Origin: Tepidisphaeraceae bacterium
Lineage (GTDB): Bacteria; Planctomycetota; Phycisphaerae; Tepidisphaerales; Tepidisphaeraceae
Direction of reading: 5' to 3'
Assembly (NCBI GenBank): GCA_025450555.1
Contig: JANWHF010000152.1
Span: forward strand, 1 to 6,569
DNA length: 6,569 nucleotides
Part shown: one piece after another, positions 1 to 5,640 of the stretch
How positions within the stretch are numbered: position 1 is the first letter of the stretch
Layout of the letters: each line of letters begins with the position of its first letter
Notes under the pieces: generated by a model
Database searches by the model: none
What the model saw: only the letters and a program-made list of their open reading frames with translations
What the model was told of the DNA's origin: nothing
Program-made: the position numbers and the translations under genes

Positions 1-638
1 ACGTGACTTTGCCGGCAGATGTGCTGCAAGTCGCGTGAGAGGCCGTCGCTGATATCCATCATTGCCGAGATCCGACCTGTGCGCGCCAGTTCACGCGCCA
101 GTTCGATGCGAGGCTGAAATTCCATGTGCCGGCCGAGAATGCTGCCGCCTAAGGGTCCAGTGACGTAGATGAAATCTCCGGGCTTAGCGCCTTTTCTTGA
201 AATCGGAGTGATGCCTGCGCTGCGTCCCAGGACCGTCACCGAGAGGATCAGCCGGCCGGGCCACGATCCGGTGTCTCCGCCGACGATTGGGCAATTGAAC
301 GCATCGGCGGCGTCGCGCATGCCTTGATAGATGGACTTGGCGTATTCGACACCAGCGCCCGCTGGAAGTCCGGCCGATGCGACCAGAGCGGCAGGAAGAC
401 ATGCCATCGCGGCGCAATCGGAGAAATTTCGATTGACGACTTTCCGGCCGATTTGCTGAGGCGAATGGATTTTGGAATCGAAATGAACGCCGTCGAGCAC
501 CTGATCGACGCCCACCAGCAGCTGATCGTCGGCGTTCCATTTCAGGACCGCGAGATCATCGCCCTGGGGAAGCTGAACGAAATCGGTCGGTCGGGCCTGT
601 GACTGAATCCAGTTAATGAAGTCGAACTCCGCGGGCAC
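1..638 (-). CDS. thiL: Thiamine-monophosphate kinase, ThiL (3' end cut off by the window)
   Basis: ThiL phosphorylates thiamine monophosphate with ATP to give thiamine pyrophosphate, the last step of cofactor synthesis, in the cytosol. About 212 codons are visible against a usual length near 320, so the C-terminal third lies beyond position 1. Recognisable family motifs appear in order: an EFDFINWIQ-type N-terminus, QGDDLAVL (the Mg-binding GDD near residues 26-28), DQVLDGVHF, NRNFSDCAAM, a central GGDTGSWPG, VTGPLGGSILG and MDISDGLSRDL. These are the ATP/Mg and substrate residues of the AIR synthase-like kinase fold. The start is taken as GTG at 638, because an in-frame TAA lies 12 codons upstream with no ATG between, and the N-terminus then aligns with the family. 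No clear Shine-Dalgarno precedes it, so the start is less certain than the identity. parA lies 182 nt upstream on the same strand, separated by a strong hairpin. Confidence 0.93.
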   Translation of the reverse strand, partial: MPAEFDFINWIQSQARPTDFVQLPQGDDLAVLKWNADDQLLVGVDQVLDGVHFDSKIHSPQQIGRKVVNRNFSDCAAMACLPAALVASAGLPAGAGVEYAKSIYQGMRDAADAFNCPIVGGDTGSWPGRLILSVTVLGRSAGITPISRKGAKPGDFIYVTGPLGGSILGRHMEFQPRIELARELARTGRISAMMDISDGLSRDLQHICRQSH

Positions 639-713
639 GAGGGAATTGTAACGGGAATAATGGATTTTCGCTTAGGGAATGATGAGGAGATCTCGAAGCC
701 GAGTTTATAATAT

Positions 714-766
714 CCGCGACGCGACAGCGGAGCGATTCGGGAAAGCGCTCCGCTGTCGCGTCGCGG
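714..766. repeat. Perfect 21-bp inverted repeat with 11-nt loop (REP-like or terminator hairpin)
   Basis: The arms at 714-734 and 746-766 are perfect reverse complements, very GC-rich (CCGCGACGCGACAGCGG...), around the loop ATTCGGGAAAG. It lies 54 nt past the parA stop and 75 nt before the thiL start, both on the minus strand, so it could end or attenuate parA transcription or protect its 3' end. Neither side has a run of T, so it is not a classical intrinsic terminator. Its symmetry and composition resemble the repetitive extragenic palindromes scattered between genes. I recall similar sequences in planctomycete intergenic regions, but that is memory and not checked. Confidence 0.85.
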
Positions 767-820
767 CTAACCCGGGCTTCCACAAGCCTTCTTGCTCGCA
801 ACTGATTTTTTGGAAAAGTC

Positions 821-1723
821 TCAGGCGCCTACTTCCGCCGGAGTGTCAGTTGCGAGTGCAACCTTCGCCGCGGCGAGCTTGGAAGCATGCAGATTTGGAT
901 TGACCGTCATTTCCAGCGCCGGCTGCGACCGCGATAGCTCCATCTCGATCACTTCCTTCGCGAGGGCACGATAATCGGCTGCGCCATTGCTCGTCGGCTC
1001 GTATGCGATGATCGTTTGCCCGAAGCTGGGGCTTTCCGCCAGCTTGATGTTCCGGCGGATTTTGCTCTTGAAGATCCGCGCCCCCGCCCAGGGAAGGGGC
1101 TTCCCTTCGGCAGCTTCAATGAAGGAATTGAGCTCCGCAACGACTTCGTTGCTCAGCTTTGTCTGGCTGTCGAACATGGTCAGCACGACGCCGCTGACTT
1201 TGAGCTTGGGATTGATCCGGCGATTGACCAGTTGCACCGTTTCCAGCAGCTTGGCCACGCCTTGCAGCGCCAGGAAGTGAGCCTGCATCGGAATGATTAC
1301 TTCATCGGCCACCGCCAGCGCATTGAGCGTCAGAAGCCCGAGGCTCGGCGGACAATCGAGCAGAATGAAGTCGAAATCGTGCGTGACCGATTCGAGCCGA
1401 TTCTTCAAAAGCGTTTCGCGACCCAGCACGCTGACCAGCTCGATTTCAGCCGCCGCCAGATCAATTGAGCTGGGAACCAGCGCGATATTGGCGTCGATCT
1501 TATGAACCGCTTCCAGGAAGCTGCGCTCATTAATCAGCACGTCATAGAGGCTGCACGTGGCCTGCGAAGGCTCCATGCCGTAATTGATGGTCAGGTGAGC
1601 CTGCGGATCGAGATCGATCAGGCAGACGCGCTTGCCCTGCTCGGCAAGAGCCGCGCCAAGGTTGACGGTGGTCGTGGTCTTCCCCACGCCGCCCTTCTGG
1701 TTCATCAACGCGATGATTCGCAC
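821..1723 (-). CDS. parA: ParA/Soj-family partitioning ATPase
   Basis: This is a 300-residue deviant-Walker ATPase of the ParA/MinD superfamily. Such proteins dimerise with ATP, bind DNA non-specifically and help segregate chromosomes or plasmids or position large complexes. The sequence shows the deviant Walker A motif KGGVGKTTTT (residues 10-19, signature Lys10, catalytic Lys15), the A' motif LIDLDPQAHLT (35-45) and Walker B FILLDCPPSLG (119-129, Asp123). VIIPMQAHFLALQGV and VVLTMFD follow, as in Soj proteins. The C-terminus runs about 40 residues past the usual end (after DYRALAKEVIEME) as an Ala-rich tail of unknown role. The start is GTG at 1723, with GGAGGT six nt upstream. No ParB gene and no full parS site lie in the window, so chromosomal segregation versus an orphan positioning role cannot be decided. 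The leader holds a large inverted repeat that may regulate it. Confidence 0.93.
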   Translation of the reverse strand: MRIIALMNQKGGVGKTTTTVNLGAALAEQGKRVCLIDLDPQAHLTINYGMEPSQATCSLYDVLINERSFLEAVHKIDANIALVPSSIDLAAAEIELVSVLGRETLLKNRLESVTHDFDFILLDCPPSLGLLTLNALAVADEVIIPMQAHFLALQGVAKLLETVQLVNRRINPKLKVSGVVLTMFDSQTKLSNEVVAELNSFIEAAEGKPLPWAGARIFKSKIRRNIKLAESPSFGQTIIAYEPTSNGAADYRALAKEVIEMELSRSQPALEMTVNPNLHASKLAAAKVALATDTPAEVGA

Positions 1724-1728
1724 AGGCC

Positions 1729-1734
1729 ACCTCC
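1729..1734 (-). promoter_or_regulatory. Ribosome binding site of parA
   Basis: On the minus strand GGAGGT sits six nt before GTG at 1723. It is a near-perfect Shine-Dalgarno and supports the GTG start, which places the Walker A lysine at the normal distance from the N-terminus. Confidence 0.8.
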
Positions 1735-1742
1735 ATGCTCCG

Positions 1743-1826
1743 TTAGAGCTCCTAACAAAACGTTTCGCGTTGGCCGGTTGCGGATGCTGCGCCTCGCCGC
1801 GCGATCCGTTTCGTTAGGAGTTCTAA
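1743..1826. repeat. 84-bp imperfect inverted repeat in the parA leader, with operator-like dyads
   Basis: The arms at 1743-1762 and 1807-1826 match as inverted repeats at 18 of 20 positions, and four more pairs occur inside (1766-1769 with 1800-1803). Each outer arm also overlaps a smaller dyad, GTTAG-N5-CTAA(C/T), at 1742-1756 and 1813-1827. The two dyads agree at 13 of 15 positions when one is inverted. On the minus strand the element lies between a -10-like GATAAT (1833-1828, no convincing -35) and the parA ribosome binding site, so it would be in the leader or over the promoter. It could be a pair of repressor sites, a leader hairpin, or a small palindromic mobile element. No target-site duplication is evident. 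Confidence 0.65.
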
Positions 1827-1905
1827 TATTATCGGCCGATTCTCGGAAAAAACCGTGGGAATAACAAGAAGTGCCAGAATTGGCAGTCGATCATAAGGAA
1901 TCCTC

Positions 1906-1941
1906 CTGGCGTTCTTGGCACCCTTGGCGTTCTTGGCGCTA
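1906..1941. repeat. Four tandem 9-bp units (CTTGGCGTT type)
   Basis: The units are CTGGCGTTC, TTGGCACCC, TTGGCGTTC and TTGGCGCTA, each nine bases, followed by AGAGG. Read on the minus strand they would spell an Ala-Lys-Asn-Ala-Lys pattern, but no gene supports that. I recall intergenic sequence of this form in many unrelated bacterial genomes, where it is often mis-annotated as short proteins. It lies between the terminator of the micro-gene and the parA leader. Confidence 0.7.
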
Positions 1942-1969
1942 AGAGGCATCTCAAAAAAACTGGACACAA

Positions 1970-2011
1970 AAAAAAGAAAGCTTCCGCCGTGGCCGGGAAG
2001 CTTTCTTTTTT
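1970..2011 (-). terminator. Strong intrinsic terminator of the lysine-rich micro-gene
   Basis: A perfect 16-bp inverted repeat (1970-1985 with 1996-2011) surrounds a 10-nt loop. In the minus direction it reads as a GAAAGCTTCC stem, loop, GGAAGCTTTC, then eight T residues, the classical rho-independent form. A T run also follows on the plus strand, so it could work both ways, but no plus-strand gene lies upstream. It ends the transcript of the 22-codon gene about 100 nt after that gene's stop and shields the parA leader from read-through. Confidence 0.9.
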
Positions 2012-2075
2012 GTTTCGAGGCCCAAGTTGGAGCCAAGGCCTAAAACGTTTATGAGATACGATCGCGACCAAGTGC

Positions 2076-2101
2076 CGCCGGCTGTAAGCCACGTGCCGGC
2101 G
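2076..2101 (-). other. GC-rich hairpin just after the micro-gene stop
   Basis: The arms CGCCGGC (2076-2082) and GCCGGCG (2095-2101) form a 7-bp perfect stem with a 12-nt loop, 10 nt past the stop codon of the micro-gene. There is no T run, so it is not a terminator by itself. It may be a structured element of the 3' untranslated region. A stem this short can arise by chance in GC-rich DNA. Confidence 0.4.
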
Positions 2102-2111
2102 TCAAAGCGAT

Positions 2112-2180
2112 TTACTTCTTGGACTTGGTCGTCTTCTTCTTCTTCGACGAACTCTTCTTGCTAGAGGCTTTCTTTGCCAT
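2112..2180 (-). CDS. 22-residue lysine/serine-rich basic micro-protein
   Basis: The reading frame runs from ATG at 2180 to TAA at 2114-2112. The peptide starts MAKKASSKK and has 11 Lys, 6 Ser, 2 Thr, 2 Ala and the initiator Met, with no acidic or hydrophobic residue. Ten of the eleven lysine codons are AAG, four of them in a row. Its composition resembles the lysine-rich tails of histone H1-like proteins, which suggests binding to DNA, RNA or another polyanion. That is inference from composition only. Expression signals are unusually complete: TTGACG-N17-TAAATT upstream, AAAGGAGGT nine nt before the ATG, and a strong terminator downstream. It is divergent from gpmI. The short frame could instead be an incidental or regulatory frame on a small RNA, but the optimal ribosome binding site favours translation. 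I cannot name a family. Confidence 0.72.
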   Translation of the reverse strand: MAKKASSKKSSSKKKKTTKSKK

Positions 2181-2189
2181 GGCGCTGTT

Positions 2190-2198
2190 ACCTCCTTT
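2190..2198 (-). promoter_or_regulatory. Ribosome binding site of the micro-gene
   Basis: On the minus strand AAAGGAGGT matches the 16S anti-Shine-Dalgarno almost fully and lies nine nt before ATG at 2180. It is among the best ribosome binding sites in the window and is the main reason to treat the 22-codon frame as translated. Confidence 0.8.
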
Positions 2199-2210
2199 CT
2201 ATGTTGGACA

Positions 2211-2239
2211 AATTTAGTGTTTACAAAAAAAAGCGTCAA
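2211..2239 (-). promoter_or_regulatory. Sigma70-type promoter of the micro-gene
   Basis: On the minus strand the -35 is TTGACG (2239-2234, five of six to consensus). After a 17-bp T-rich spacer (2233-2217) the -10 is TAAATT (2216-2211). Transcription should start near 2204, giving a leader of about 24 nt that contains the ribosome binding site and a transcript of about 240 nt up to the terminator at 1970-2011. Confidence 0.65.
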
Positions 2240-2276
2240 TGAATTTTTTGTGGTGCTGTCTTCTTTTTTTGCACTA

Positions 2277-2362
2277 GGCGCGCGGGCGCGCGCCAGCGCG
2301 ATTCGGAGCGAATGTCGATTCGATGCGATACGTATCGCGCCGAGCGCGCATGCAGACGCTCG
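2277..2362. other. Palindrome-rich GC stretch in the divergent control region
   Basis: Between the micro-gene promoter and gpmI (2181-2508 holds no other gene) I see three palindromes: GGCGCGCG-GG-CGCGCGCC at 2277-2294, the perfect 14-mer GCGATACGTATCGC at 2325-2338, and CGAGCG/CGCTCG at 2341-2346 and 2357-2362. They could be protein-binding sites between the divergent promoters, or a degraded repeat element. There is no T run to suggest a terminator, and no convincing reading frame. Confidence 0.45.
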
Positions 2363-2438
2363 CAATGAGTGGGAAGAACGCGCGCTAGCAACGCCAAAGA
2401 ATTTTTTGCAATAGAGCTTGAGTTATCGCCAGAAAGTG

Positions 2439-2467
2439 CTGACGAAGGTCATTTCTTCTCATACGAT
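2439..2467 (+). promoter_or_regulatory. Candidate gpmI promoter
   Basis: CTGACG (2439-2444) and TACGAT (2462-2467) are separated by 17 bp and resemble a sigma70 -35/-10 pair with the conserved first TA and last AT of the -10. A start near 2474 would give a leader of about 35 nt. Matches are moderate, so this is a candidate only. Confidence 0.4.
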
Positions 2468-2495
2468 GTGCGTTTTGAGAGAACGACAGACAACG

Positions 2496-2502
2496 AAAGG
2501 AA
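2496..2502 (+). promoter_or_regulatory. Ribosome binding site of gpmI
   Basis: AAAGGAA lies six nt before GTG at 2509. The next in-frame ATG falls inside the conserved N-terminal strand (residue 9), so this site decides for the GTG start. Confidence 0.6.
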
Positions 2503-2508
2503 CAAGCC

Positions 2509-4086
2509 GTGGCCAGCCTTGCGAAGCGTCCGATGGTGATCATCGTCCGAGATGGATGGGGAAAAAATCCGTACCCCCAGTGGAATCATGCGAATGCGGT
2601 GTACCTCGCGAAGCATCCGGTGGCCGATCGGCTGATGGCTCAGTATCCCAACGTTCTGATTCACACCAGCGGCTTCGATGTCGGCCTTCCCGAAGGAACG
2701 ATGGGCAATAGCGAGGTGGGTCACCAGAACATCGGCGCCGGGCGCATCGTGGACCAGGAATCGGTTCGCATCACCAAGGCCATTCGCGATGGCCAGTTCT
2801 ACGCGAACGTCGAGATCAATGCCGCCGTCGATGCGGCCGCTTCAAATGGCGGCGCGGTGCATCTCTTTGGCATCGTCAGCGACGCGGGCGTGCATGGATT
2901 GCTCGAGCATCTCTTTGGCTGCCTGGAATTGTGCCGGCGCAAGGGAATGAATCGCGTTTTCCTACATGCCTTTACCGATGGCCGCGACACCTCGCCCAAT
3001 TCGGGCCTCGGATATATCCGCCAAATCGAAGCGAAGATGAAGGAGATGGGCGTCGGTCGGATTGCCACCGTCAGCGGCCGCTATTACGCGATGGACCGCG
3101 ACAATCGCTGGCCGCGTGTGGAAAAGGCTTATCGCGCGATTCGCTTTGGCGATGGGCCGAGGTTCAAGTCAGCCGAGCTGGCGGTTCAGTCGTATTACGA
3201 GCATCCGACCGAGCCGAATATGTCGGGGGATGAGTTTGTGACCCCCAGTATCATCAGCGACGACAGCTCGACGCCGCGCGCGATCGTTCGCGATGGCGAT
3301 TCGGTGATCTTCTACAACTATCGCGGCGACCGCCCGCGCGAAATCACCAGGGCTTTCGTACTCGATCCGTTCGACGGCTTCGATCGCGGCTCCAAGCCCA
3401 AAGTTCATTTCTGCACGATGACCGATTACGAGAAGGGGCTGCCGGTTCACGTGGCCTACCCCAAGCCGCCGAAGATGGCCAACATTCTCGGCGAATATGT
3501 TTCCAACCTCGGCTTGCGGCAGTTCCGCTGCGCCGAGACCGAGAAATATCCGCACGTCACCTTCTTTTTTAACGATTACCGCGAGCAGCCGTTTCCGGGT
3601 GAGGATCGCCAGATCGTCCCTTCGCCGCAGGTAAGCACCTACGACCAGATGCCGGAAATGAGCGCGGCGGGCGTGCGGGATGAAGTGGTGCGACGCGTCA
3701 ATTCCGGAAATTACGACCTGATCGTCGTCAACTTCGCCAACGGAGACATGGTCGGCCACACCGGCGTTCTGCCGGCCGCGGTCAAGGCCGTCGAAGTGGT
3801 CGATCAATGCGTCGGCGCCGTGCTGGAAGCCACCCAGCGCCAGGGCGGGCTTGCCATCGTCACCGCCGACCACGGCAACTGCGAACAGATGATCGACCCC
3901 GCCACCGGCGGCCCCCACACCGCCCACACCACTTACGATGTTGAATGCATCCTCGTCGATGACCGCCTCCGCGACAAAAAACTCCGCGAAGGCGGCAGGC
4001 TTGCCGACCTCGCGCCGACCGCCCTGGAGATGCTGGGGTTGCCCAAGCCGGGGGAGATGAATGGGAAGTCGCTGATTGAAAAGTAG
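2509..4086 (+). CDS. gpmI: 2,3-bisphosphoglycerate-independent phosphoglycerate mutase (iPGM)
   Basis: This enzyme interconverts 3- and 2-phosphoglycerate in glycolysis and gluconeogenesis, through a phosphoserine intermediate and two Mn ions. At 525 residues it is close to the usual 510-550 and looks intact. Metal and catalytic residues are visible: Asp15 in RDGWG, Ser68 in GNSEVGH (the phosphorylated serine), Asp413 and His417 in NGDMVGHTG, Asp454-His455 in TADHGN, and His473 in HTAHTT. Substrate-binding motifs include DGRDTSP, SGRYYAMDRDNRW and FYNYRGDRPREITRAF. The domain order is the normal one: phosphatase core, inserted phosphotransferase domain from about residue 77 to 310, then core again. 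The start is GTG at 2509, preceded by AAAGGAA (2496-2502), and the family N-terminus begins just after. It appears to be transcribed alone or with the membrane-protein genes 72 nt downstream. Confidence 0.97.
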   Translation: MASLAKRPMVIIVRDGWGKNPYPQWNHANAVYLAKHPVADRLMAQYPNVLIHTSGFDVGLPEGTMGNSEVGHQNIGAGRIVDQESVRITKAIRDGQFYANVEINAAVDAAASNGGAVHLFGIVSDAGVHGLLEHLFGCLELCRRKGMNRVFLHAFTDGRDTSPNSGLGYIRQIEAKMKEMGVGRIATVSGRYYAMDRDNRWPRVEKAYRAIRFGDGPRFKSAELAVQSYYEHPTEPNMSGDEFVTPSIISDDSSTPRAIVRDGDSVIFYNYRGDRPREITRAFVLDPFDGFDRGSKPKVHFCTMTDYEKGLPVHVAYPKPPKMANILGEYVSNLGLRQFRCAETEKYPHVTFFFNDYREQPFPGEDRQIVPSPQVSTYDQMPEMSAAGVRDEVVRRVNSGNYDLIVVNFANGDMVGHTGVLPAAVKAVEVVDQCVGAVLEATQRQGGLAIVTADHGNCEQMIDPATGGPHTAHTTYDVECILVDDRLRDKKLREGGRLADLAPTALEMLGLPKPGEMNGKSLIEK

Positions 4087-4104
4087 TTCTGTATTGGCGC
4101 TCGG

Positions 4105-4124
4105 GAAATTGCTGCAACAATTTC
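4105..4124 (+). terminator. Weak hairpin after gpmI
   Basis: GAAATTG and CAATTTC form a 7-bp stem around a 6-nt loop, 18 nt past the gpmI stop. The stem is AT-rich and has no T run after it, so termination would be weak at best and read-through into the next gene is plausible. Confidence 0.25.
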
Positions 4125-4158
4125 AGGACAAACGCATTAATCTTGCGAGACGTTGCGA

Positions 4159-4899
4159 GTGCGACGATTGTTGGCCATCCTCCTGTTCATTGTTTTGATT
4201 GAACTCCCCTGGGCTCTGGTCGGCCTTCTCAAGCCGTACCTTTGGATCGGTGGCATAGCCGGATTGATCATCGCACTTAATCTCGAATTCACGTCACGAA
4301 GGCCAAGACCAAAGCAGCGCACAGGGAAGTGCCATTGGTGCGGATATGACCTCAGAGGAAATGTCTCAGGGATTTGCCCTGAATGCGGCACGCAAATTCA
4401 GAAGGAGCGAGCATTACGGCGGCCACCAATCCTTAAGACCATGCTGCTTGGATCGAACGCTGGCGTGTGGCTCCGCCGCAGGCTGCTCTATCGCAATCTG
4501 CTCGTGGCCTTCTGCGCGCTCATCGCCTTCTATTTCACCCCTAATCGCGTCATCTTTGGAAAATTAACTTCTCCTTCGCCAAAAGATTTTGTCGATGACG
4601 TGAATACCTATTTCGCGCCGGTTGTTCGCGCCGCTTACGCCTATGAGCGTGACACTGGACACTTGCCAAGCAGCGACCTGCATGAATTAGTGCCCAGGTA
4701 CCTGCCTTCGGGAACACCTGGGTTCTTGCAGAGACCGAATCAATTTTTCTTCTTTGCTAGATTCAATAGCTACGTCATTTACGATTTCAATCCGGGCCAA
4801 GATGCCTGGCGGGTTGAAGGGTATGTGCATGGGCGCATCCCCGCAGCACCGATCTTTCGCCCGCCATTTGCTTCGACTCAGCCAACAACGAAACCGTGA
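4159..4899 (+). CDS. Membrane protein with zinc ribbon, planctomycete type, unknown function
   Basis: This is a protein of about 246 residues. From the alternative TTG at 4153 (248 residues), the numbering is as follows. Two hydrophobic segments come first (about 5-25 and 29-46). A four-cysteine zinc ribbon follows, Cys60-x2-Cys63 and Cys75-x2-Cys78, in the form CGYDLRG...CPECG, and then a third hydrophobic segment (about 116-134). The C-terminal domain of about 110 residues contains AYERDTGHLPSSDLHELVPRYLP. That pattern resembles regions of pseudopilin-like proteins, where a helix is followed by a Gly-x-x-Pro turn. The C-terminus is proline-rich. The GTG at 4159 is preferred because GAG lies nine nt upstream; TTG at 4153 has no usable ribosome binding site. 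An in-frame TAA at 4138 bars a longer protein. It begins a tight three-gene run. I do not recognise a characterised homologue. Confidence 0.8.
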   Translation: MRRLLAILLFIVLIELPWALVGLLKPYLWIGGIAGLIIALNLEFTSRRPRPKQRTGKCHWCGYDLRGNVSGICPECGTQIQKERALRRPPILKTMLLGSNAGVWLRRRLLYRNLLVAFCALIAFYFTPNRVIFGKLTSPSPKDFVDDVNTYFAPVVRAAYAYERDTGHLPSSDLHELVPRYLPSGTPGFLQRPNQFFFFARFNSYVIYDFNPGQDAWRVEGYVHGRIPAAPIFRPPFASTQPTTKP

Positions 4900-4913
4900 G
4901 AGCCGAGGGCGAC

Positions 4914-5132
4914 ATGTATTGCAACCGATGCTATGCGAAGCTGGACCCTGATGACTCTTCCTGCCCGCAATGCGGAGCGCCGTTTGCGGCCTCAAATCCC
5001 TCCAGCTATTCGCGAAAGCCATTTCCGAGCGTTCCCCTTATCGTTTTCCACGTCATCGGTACAACGATCGTCGGAGTCGTTGCAGGGTTTGTCATTGCCT
5101 TCCATCAGATGGCAGCCATGAGCGGACATTGA
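4914..5132 (+). CDS. Small zinc-ribbon protein with one membrane segment
   Basis: This 72-residue protein opens directly with a zinc ribbon, MYCNRC...CPQCGAPF (Cys3, Cys6, Cys17, Cys20). A Ser/Pro linker follows, then one hydrophobic helix (about residues 40-63, VPLIVFHVIG...VIAF) and a short tail. The ATG at 4914 is chosen because GAGGG lies four nt upstream and the ribbon then starts at residue 3, as is common for such proteins. A GTG at 4896 in the same frame overlaps the upstream stop and would add six residues. It is translationally close to both neighbours (14-nt gap before, 2-nt gap after). The fold suggests a membrane-tethered metal-binding or interaction module; the partner is unknown. 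Confidence 0.75.
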   Translation: MYCNRCYAKLDPDDSSCPQCGAPFAASNPSSYSRKPFPSVPLIVFHVIGTTIVGVVAGFVIAFHQMAAMSGH

Positions 5133-5134
5133 TC

Positions 5135-5638
5135 ATGAACCAGCGCCCCAAATTCCACTTCTTCGGCGATCCCATCTGCCTCGCGTCGATGATCTTCTAC
5201 GCGGTGAATCGCTGGTATTTCAAGCCGCACGACATTGGCGGAGCCTTTACGCAGGGCTATGTGAATGACTTGCTGTGCCTGCCGCTGTTTCTTCCGCTGA
5301 TCCTTGGCGTTCAGAGAATGATTGGGCTGCGAAAACACGATGCGCCGCCGCGAATGTGGGAAGTCGTGCAGCATGCCATCATTTTCTCGATTCTTTTCGA
5401 AGTGGTTTTGCCGCGATATCCGCGGCAGTTTCATACCACGGCTGATCCGTGGGATGCCATCGCCTATCTGGTTGGCGGTGTGACCGCATGGTTCTGCTGG
5501 CGCTTTCTGGCGGCGGCAAAGCGACGTCGATGGAGTGCCGAAGCCGACGAGCCCTTCGACGGCCTGGCCTGGAGCGCGTCATCGTTGAGCAAAGGCTGGA
5601 ACAGCCCCGAGGAGGATCGTGCCTGGCAGGCACTGTAA
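5135..5638 (+). CDS. Small multi-pass membrane protein, unknown function
   Basis: This 167-residue protein starts at ATG 5135, two nt after the preceding stop, so coupled translation is likely. A GAGCGGA stretch at 5120-5126 may serve as ribosome binding site. Hydrophobic segments lie near residues 13-29 (weak), 46-62, 78-95 and 107-126. A soluble acidic C-terminal tail follows a basic KRRRW stretch, which by the positive-inside rule should be cytosolic. Polar motifs in or beside the membrane, GYVNDLLCLP, EVVLPRYPRQ and TADPWDAIAYLVGG, look conserved rather than random and could line a substrate site. I cannot assign a family. The frame continues upstream inside the previous gene, but that part is a shadow. 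Confidence 0.75.
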   Translation: MNQRPKFHFFGDPICLASMIFYAVNRWYFKPHDIGGAFTQGYVNDLLCLPLFLPLILGVQRMIGLRKHDAPPRMWEVVQHAIIFSILFEVVLPRYPRQFHTTADPWDAIAYLVGGVTAWFCWRFLAAAKRRRWSAEADEPFDGLAWSASSLSKGWNSPEEDRAWQAL

Positions 5639-5640
5639 CG

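Noticed and set aside
704..712. TATTAT/TATAAA as a -10 for thiL on the minus strand
   Set aside because: The matching -35 position falls inside the perfect hairpin and has no resemblance to TTGACA.
775..788. GGCTT/AAGCC 5-bp hairpin after parA
   Set aside because: The stem is too short and lacks a T run, so it does not support a terminator call.
1016..1468. 150-codon frame antisense to parA
   Set aside because: It mirrors parA codons in a GC-rich gene and has no independent signal.
1757..1770. Possible parS half-site (CGTTTCGCG) near parA
   Set aside because: Only one half resembles the TGTTTCACGTGAAACA consensus and there is no symmetric partner.
1750..1819. Integron attC-like pair TCCTAAC...GTTAGGA
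   Set aside because: Each core misses one consensus position, pairing extends well outside the cores, and there is no integrase or cassette array in the window.
1829..1894. 21-codon minus-strand frame with GGAGG seven nt before its ATG
   Set aside because: The GGAGG is part of the repeat-derived sequence next to the 9-bp units, the frame runs into the parA-leader inverted repeat, and it lies downstream of a strong terminator with no convincing promoter.
2102..2365. 87-codon minus-strand frame overlapping the micro-gene
   Set aside because: It runs through the promoter, spacer and palindromes in a different frame. Its arginine-rich end is the frame-shifted reading of the AAG repeats, and it has no ribosome binding site.
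3169..3927. 252-codon open frame antisense to gpmI
   Set aside because: It lies wholly inside the conserved gpmI gene. Its residue make-up follows from the GC-rich codons of the other strand, and it has no recognisable motif.
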